Below the pieces are notes generated by a model. The model saw nothing but the letters and a program-made list of their open reading frames with translations, did not search any database and had not been told where the DNA came from. Positions 13,647 through 17,224 of a DNA stretch of 17,224 nt are shown piece by piece. Numbering within the stretch: position 1 is the stretch's first letter; each line of letters opens with the position of its first letter. Both the position numbers and the translations under genes were made by a program. Source of the DNA: DASVEE01 sp036399695 (GTDB lineage Bacteria; Acidobacteriota; Thermoanaerobaculia; Gp7-AA8); contig DASWMP010000043.1 in the NCBI GenBank assembly GCA_036399695.1, forward strand, positions 1 to 17,224, given 5' to 3'.

Positions 13647-15194
13647 ATGACGATCGCCGACGTCGAGACCAACCCTTTCCGCGAAGGCCTGGAGCAGGAG
13701 CGCGCGCCCGAAGCATCCTGCCTCGTCATCTTCGGCGCCTCCGGCGACCTGACGCAGCGGAAGCTGATCCCCGGCCTCTATTCGCTCGCGCACGACGGTC
13801 TTTTGCCGCCCGGCCAGACGATCGTCGGCATCGCCCGGCCGGAGCACACGGACGAATCCTTCCGTACGGCGATGCGCGAGGCGGTCGAGAAGCATGCGCG
13901 GGCGCAACCGGTCGACGACGCGGTGTGGGACAGCTTCGCGAAGGGGTTGTTCTACGTGCAGGGGGAGTTCACCGAGCCGGAGGCGTACATGCGCCTGCGG
14001 CGCCGCCTCGACGAGTTCGACAAGACGCGCGGTACCGGCGGACGGCGCATCTTCTATCTGGCGGTCCCGCCGCAGTTCTTCCCGGTGGTCTCGAAGCTCC
14101 TCGGCGCCGAGGGGCTGGTCAACGATCCGGAGCGCGACGGGCCGTACACGCGGGTCATCATCGAGAAGCCGTTCGGGCACGATCTCAAGTCGGCGCTGGA
14201 GCTGAATCGCGTCGCCGTCTCCACGTTCCGCGAGCGGCAGGTCTTCCGCATCGATCACTACCTCGGCAAGGAGACGGTGCAGAACCTCCTCGTGCTGCGG
14301 TTCGCCAACGGGATCTTCGAGCCGTTCTGGAATCGTCAATACATTGACCACGTGCAGTTCACCGTCGCCGAGTCCATCGGCGTGGAGAAGCGGGGGTCGT
14401 ATTTCGACGGTGCCGGCATCGCCCGCGACATCATCCAGAACCACATGCTGCAGCTCGTCTCCCTCATCGCCATGGAGCCGCCCGTGGCCTTCGAAGCCAA
14501 CGCCGTGCGCGACGAGAAGGTGAAGGTGCTGCGCGCGCTGCGCGAGTTCCCCACGAAGGGGCAGGAGATGCTGGCCGTGCGTGGCCAGTACACGGACGGC
14601 TCGGTCCTTGGCGAGCACGCGACGGCGTACCGCCGCGAGGAGAAGGTGGACCCGCAGTCGCGCACCGAGACGTTCGCGGCGATGAAGCTGTTCATCGACA
14701 ACTGGCGCTGGGCCGACGTGCCGTTCTACGTCCGCGCGGGCAAGCGTCTGCCGAAGCGGGTGACCGACATCTCGATCCACTTCCGCCCGGCGCCCTATCC
14801 GCTGTTCAACCGCATGACCGGCGTGCGCACGCAGCCGAACGTGCTGGCGATCCGCATCCAGCCGGACGAGGGGATCTCGCTGAAGTTCGACTCGAAGGTG
14901 CCGGGACCGACGGTGCGCACCGCGCCGGTGACGATGGAGTTCCGCTACGCCACGTCTTTCGGCGCCGAGCCGCCAGAGGCGTACGAGCGGCTGCTGCTGG
15001 AGACGATGGTGGGAGACGCGACGCTGTTCGCCCGCCGCGACGAGATCGAGACCGCGTGGGAGTGGCTGGATCCGCTGCTGCAGCACTGGGCAGGCGATTC
15101 CAAGCCGCCGGAGTTCTATGCCGCGGGGACGTGGGGGCCGGACTCGGCGGAGGCGTTGCTGGAGAGGGATGGGCGGAAGTGGAGGCGGCCGTGA
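13647..15194 (+). CDS. zwf: Glucose-6-phosphate 1-dehydrogenase
   Basis: 515 residues, normal for Zwf. The ATG at 13647 gives a short N-terminal tail before the Rossmann fold. Nucleotide-binding motif G-A-S-G-D-L-T-Q-R-K at 30-39; E173-K-P-F-G-H-D-L; active-site R-I-D203-H204-Y-L-G-K-E, the PROSITE signature of the family; and N-H-M-L-Q-L, all in the usual order. It oxidises glucose-6-phosphate to 6-phosphogluconolactone with reduction of NADP+, the entry step of the oxidative pentose phosphate pathway in the cytoplasm. It heads the operon zwf–opcA–pgl: OpcA supports assembly or activity of the dehydrogenase and Pgl hydrolyses its product. The 191-base gap to opcA holds repeats E1 and E2. Confidence 0.97.
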   Translation: MTIADVETNPFREGLEQERAPEASCLVIFGASGDLTQRKLIPGLYSLAHDGLLPPGQTIVGIARPEHTDESFRTAMREAVEKHARAQPVDDAVWDSFAKGLFYVQGEFTEPEAYMRLRRRLDEFDKTRGTGGRRIFYLAVPPQFFPVVSKLLGAEGLVNDPERDGPYTRVIIEKPFGHDLKSALELNRVAVSTFRERQVFRIDHYLGKETVQNLLVLRFANGIFEPFWNRQYIDHVQFTVAESIGVEKRGSYFDGAGIARDIIQNHMLQLVSLIAMEPPVAFEANAVRDEKVKVLRALREFPTKGQEMLAVRGQYTDGSVLGEHATAYRREEKVDPQSRTETFAAMKLFIDNWRWADVPFYVRAGKRLPKRVTDISIHFRPAPYPLFNRMTGVRTQPNVLAIRIQPDEGISLKFDSKVPGPTVRTAPVTMEFRYATSFGAEPPEAYERLLLETMVGDATLFARRDEIETAWEWLDPLLQHWAGDSKPPEFYAAGTWGPDSAEALLERDGRKWRRP

Positions 15195-15205
15195 GAGATA
15201 AGGAT

Positions 15206-15283
15206 GAACGCAGAACGCAGAACGCAGAACGAAGAACTGAGAAGGTTCTGAATTCTGCGTTCCGCGTTCTGCGTTCTGCGTTC
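15206..15283. repeat. Heptamer-phased inverted repeat E1 (downstream of zwf)
   Basis: The left arm is GAACGCA three times, then GAACGAA, GAACTGA (15206-15240). The right arm is TTCTGCG, TTCCGCG, TTCTGCG, TTCTGCG, TTC (15253-15283). Bases 15206-15236 pair with 15253-15283 at 29 of 31 positions around a 16-base loop. The heptamer is unrelated to that of E2, 24 bases further on. Confidence 0.92.
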
Positions 15284-15306
15284 AAATGACAAAGGAGACG
15301 TGGCCG

Positions 15307-15378
15307 GTTGTCCGTTGTCCGTTGTCCGTGCTGCGCTCGGCGGTACCCACGGAAAACGGACAACGGAAAACGGACAAC
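15307..15378. repeat. Heptamer-phased inverted repeat E2 (upstream of opcA)
   Basis: The left arm is GTTGTCC three times (15307-15327). The right arm is GGAAAAC, GGACAAC, GGAAAAC, GGACAAC (15351-15378). The loop includes GTGCTGCGCTC. Bases 15307-15338 match repeat F (16443-16474) at 31 of 32 positions, loop included. The right arm ends seven bases before the opcA ATG, with no Shine-Dalgarno sequence. Confidence 0.92.
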
Positions 15379-15385
15379 GCATCCT

Positions 15386-16429
15386 ATGAATGACGACAAC
15401 CTCCGCGTCGACTACTCCTCCATCGAAAAGTCGCTGGCCGATCTCTGGCGCAACGAGCCGCGGGAAGGGGAGAAGGCGGTCACGCGCGCCGCGCTCTGGA
15501 ACGTGGTGGCGCACACCTGGGAGGCCGACCATCACGCGCTGGCGACCGAGACGCTGAGCCGCGCCAGCGAGTCGGTGCCGCAGCGGGCGATCATCATCCA
15601 CTCGACCCCGGAAGGGGAGAGCGGGATGTCCTCCTGGATTTCGGCGAACTGTCATCTCCTCGGCAAGGAGAAGCAGGTCTGTTCGGAGGAGATCAAGATC
15701 GTCGCCGGCGGGGACCGTATCCATCACGTGCCGCCGCTCGTCAGCGCGCTGTTGATTCCGGACATGCCGGTGGCGGTCTGGTGGCTCGGCGATCTGCCGA
15801 GCGAACATGAGGATTACGTCGAGGCGCTGCTCCAGCCGGCGGACCGGCTGATCGTCGATTCCTCGCATTTCGATCAGCCCTCCGACCTCGCGCTCGTGGC
15901 CCGGATCGCAGAGCAGACGACGACCGCGCCGGCCGACCTGAACTGGGTACGGCTGGAGGAGTGGCGCGCGGCGCTGGCGTCCCTGTTCGATCCGCCGCGC
16001 ATGCGCGAACGGATGCGCGCCATCCGCAGCGTGCGCATCGCCGGCGCCGGCGGCTCGTTCGGCCGCACCGCCGAAGCGCTGCTGTTCGCCGCCTGGATCT
16101 CCGCGCAGCTCGGCCATCACGTGGACGCCGACGGCTCGGTCGAACATGGCGAGATCGTGTACGACCTGACGCAGGAGGAGAGCCCGCGCGGCATGCAGTC
16201 GGTCGAGCTCCGCTTCACCGACGACTCCGTCGCCACGATCTCCCGCGACCGCGACCGCGGTGTGCTGATCACCAGCGTCGACGGCACCCACCACACCTTC
16301 GAATGCGTGACCCGCGTCCTGGCCCACGGCCGCGACGACCTCATCGTCCGCCAGCTCAAAAGGCCGGAAGCGGATCGCGTGTACGTGAAAGCACTGCCGA
16401 TCGCGACACGGCTGGCGAGGAGGGCGTGA
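15386..16429 (+). CDS. opcA: Glucose-6-phosphate dehydrogenase assembly protein OpcA
   Basis: 347 residues from the ATG at 15386 (M-N-D-D-N-L-R-V); the frame stays open upstream through repeat E2, and those codons encode only repeat. The family character shows in the R-A-x-L-W-N-x-V-A segment, the R-A-I-I-I-H-S stretch, C-S-E-E-I-K-I, the H-H-V-P-P-L-V-S-A-L-L-I-P-D-M-P-V-A-V-W-W sequence, and D-R-L-I-V-D-S-S-H-F. OpcA was found in cyanobacteria as a factor needed for the active oligomer of G6PDH, and it is commonly next to zwf in other phyla too. It lies between zwf and pgl, all on one strand, which supports the call. How it is translated is unclear, since hairpin E2 fills the leader. Confidence 0.9.
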   Translation: MNDDNLRVDYSSIEKSLADLWRNEPREGEKAVTRAALWNVVAHTWEADHHALATETLSRASESVPQRAIIIHSTPEGESGMSSWISANCHLLGKEKQVCSEEIKIVAGGDRIHHVPPLVSALLIPDMPVAVWWLGDLPSEHEDYVEALLQPADRLIVDSSHFDQPSDLALVARIAEQTTTAPADLNWVRLEEWRAALASLFDPPRMRERMRAIRSVRIAGAGGSFGRTAEALLFAAWISAQLGHHVDADGSVEHGEIVYDLTQEESPRGMQSVELRFTDDSVATISRDRDRGVLITSVDGTHHTFECVTRVLAHGRDDLIVRQLKRPEADRVYVKALPIATRLARRA

Positions 16430-16435
16430 TGAGGC

Positions 16436-16474
16436 GTTGCACGTTGTCCGTTGTCCGTTTTCCGTGCTGCGCTC
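16436..16474. repeat. Half-array F: left arm of the heptamer repeat (upstream of pgl)
   Basis: Reads GTTGCAC, GTTGTCC, GTTGTCC, GTTTTCC, then GTGCTGCGCTC. It is a near copy of the left arm and loop of repeat E2, but no right arm follows: the pgl ATG comes seven bases later. It looks like a truncated copy. Confidence 0.85.
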
Positions 16475-16481
16475 AGTGACC

Positions 16482-17162
16482 ATGAATCTCCGCATTTTTG
16501 ATTCGCTCGATGACCTGACGCGTGCGGCGGCGCGGACGCTGGTGCAGCGGCTGCGTGGTGACGGACGGACGGCGATCGCGCTTTCCGGTGGATCGACGCC
16601 GCAGCCGTTGTATCGGATGCTCGGGGAGTCGCCGTGGCGGGAGGAGCTGGCGTCGCGTGAGATCGTCTGGGTGATCGTGGACGAGCGGTATGTGCCGCAC
16701 GACGATCCGCAATCGAATGCCGGGATGATCGAGCGGACGTTGTTCGCGCGAGGGACGCCGTCCGGCCATCGGTTTCTGCAGTTCGATACCTCGTTGGGTG
16801 ATCCTGCCGCGACCGCCGTGAAGTTCGAGCGGGAGTGGCGCGAGCTGGGGCTGGAGGCGCTGGACGTGGTGCTGCTCGGGTGCGGTGATGACGGACATAC
16901 TGCTTCTTTGTTTCCCGGGACGCCGGTGCTGGACGTGGAGGACCGCGTTGCGTCCGAGGTGTACGTGCCCAGACTCGATCAGTGGCGCGTGACTTTGACC
17001 ATGCCGGTGATTCGAGCTGCGGGTCTGCGGCTGGTGCTGGCCGCGGGGGAGTCGAAGGGCGCCATCATCGAGGAGATCCGCGGCGGGGCGGATTACCCGG
17101 TGGCTCGCGCCACGAGTGGCGACATGGAAAGCTGGTGGCTCGTGACGGGCCTCGGCGGCTGA
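16482..17162 (+). CDS. pgl: 6-phosphogluconolactonase
   Basis: 226 residues from the ATG at 16482 (M-N-L-R-I-F); codons further upstream are repeat F. The DevB/Pgl motifs are present: A-I-A-L-S-G-G-S-T-P (31-40), V-D-E-R-Y-V-P-H-D-D-P-x-S-N, G-C-G-D-D-G-H-T-A-S-L-F-P-G and the late R-L-V-L-A-A-G-E-S-K. It hydrolyses 6-phosphogluconolactone to 6-phosphogluconate, following Zwf in the oxidative pentose phosphate pathway. The length is normal and the gene is complete. It closes the operon in this window; no 6-phosphogluconate dehydrogenase follows before the window ends. Confidence 0.95.
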   Translation: MNLRIFDSLDDLTRAAARTLVQRLRGDGRTAIALSGGSTPQPLYRMLGESPWREELASREIVWVIVDERYVPHDDPQSNAGMIERTLFARGTPSGHRFLQFDTSLGDPAATAVKFEREWRELGLEALDVVLLGCGDDGHTASLFPGTPVLDVEDRVASEVYVPRLDQWRVTLTMPVIRAAGLRLVLAAGESKGAIIEEIRGGADYPVARATSGDMESWWLVTGLGG

Positions 17163-17174
17163 GCGCGCGAAGCG

Positions 17175-17207
17175 ATCTCGGAGTGCGGTGGCGAATGCCA
17201 CCGCTCT
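17175..17207. repeat. 40-bp palindromic element, copy 2 (lacks the last seven bases)
   Basis: Matches the first 33 bases of the element at 9696-9735 with a single C-to-T change at the centre, then departs where copy 1 continues CCGAGAT. It starts 12 bases after the pgl stop codon, a position like that of copy 1 near a gene's 3' end. Confidence 0.85.
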
Positions 17208-17224
17208 GGTACACGTATAAAAGA

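Noticed and set aside
13524..15086. Long minus-strand frame opposite zwf
   Set aside because: Zwf is unmistakable on the plus strand. The antisense frame is rich in Arg, His and Leu, as expected from complementary GC-rich codons.
15308..15385. N-terminal extension of OpcA, and similar extensions of Pgl (16437-16481) and TPR–AIM24 (6852-6911)
   Set aside because: For OpcA and Pgl these codons translate the heptamer repeats or spacer sequence (for example V-V-R-C-P); for TPR–AIM24 they lie in the promoter region. The family sequence starts at the internal ATG in each case.
15116..16495. Minus-strand frame opposite opcA
   Set aside because: Shadow of opcA; it also runs through repeats E1, E2 and F.
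17216..17221. TATAAA as a promoter at the window end
   Set aside because: No -35 element is visible and the downstream gene is outside the window, so nothing supports it.

Overview
The window is about 17.2 kb of high-GC bacterial chromosome with compact gene packing. The gene order zapA – 6S RNA – rny – ymdB, the RNase Y, the lipoprotein with a clear lipobox and several unassigned envelope genes suggest a Gram-negative-type bacterium, plausibly Acidobacteriota or a related phylum. That placement is inference: there is no rRNA or other decisive marker here. Nothing looks like a phage, plasmid or CRISPR locus.

Layout. 1-1175: 3' end of an M43-type secreted metalloprotease, its terminator, and an exported rhodanese with an unrecognised C-terminal domain. 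1181-4250: a core cluster of zapA (FtsZ-ring), 6S RNA, rny (membrane-anchored endoribonuclease) and ymdB (metallophosphodiesterase). 4398-5976: a glycosyltransferase-like gene, a stand-alone AraC-type regulator and a MazG-type pyrophosphohydrolase, the last two on the minus strand. 6084-9176: a lytic transglycosylase, a TPR–proline linker–AIM24 protein and a CPBP membrane protease on the minus strand. 9200-9682: a small Thr/Ser-rich lipoprotein gene with an unusual structured leader and a good terminator. 9735-13521 (minus): a molybdopterin oxidoreductase with a C-terminal frameshift and a FadI-type thiolase, separated by a large repeat structure. 13647-17162: the oxidative pentose phosphate operon zwf – opcA – pgl, which makes NADPH from glucose-6-phosphate.

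The most unusual feature is a family of intergenic inverted repeats whose arms are built from 7-nt units. I count eight arrays in seven gaps: 313-402, 3376-3455, 4257-4397, 6778-6849, 11877-12185, 15206-15283, 15307-15378 and 16436-16474. The heptamer differs between loci (GTTGGCR, GTTGTCC, GAACGCA, GGTTNTT, or three alternating heptamers giving a 21-bp period), but the architecture is the same: a heptamer-phased arm, a spacer and the reverse-complement arm, often running right up to the next start codon where a Shine-Dalgarno site would be expected. All lie between genes reading in the same direction; none lies in the three convergent or three divergent gaps. I do not recognise a described element with this combination.

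Other points of note: several genes carry a -10-like hexamer only 6-9 nt before their ATG, which suggests leaderless transcripts; the lipoprotein leader contains a full-length anti-SD complement followed directly by ATG-TAG; and a 40-bp palindrome at the 3' end of the oxidoreductase gene recurs near the window end.
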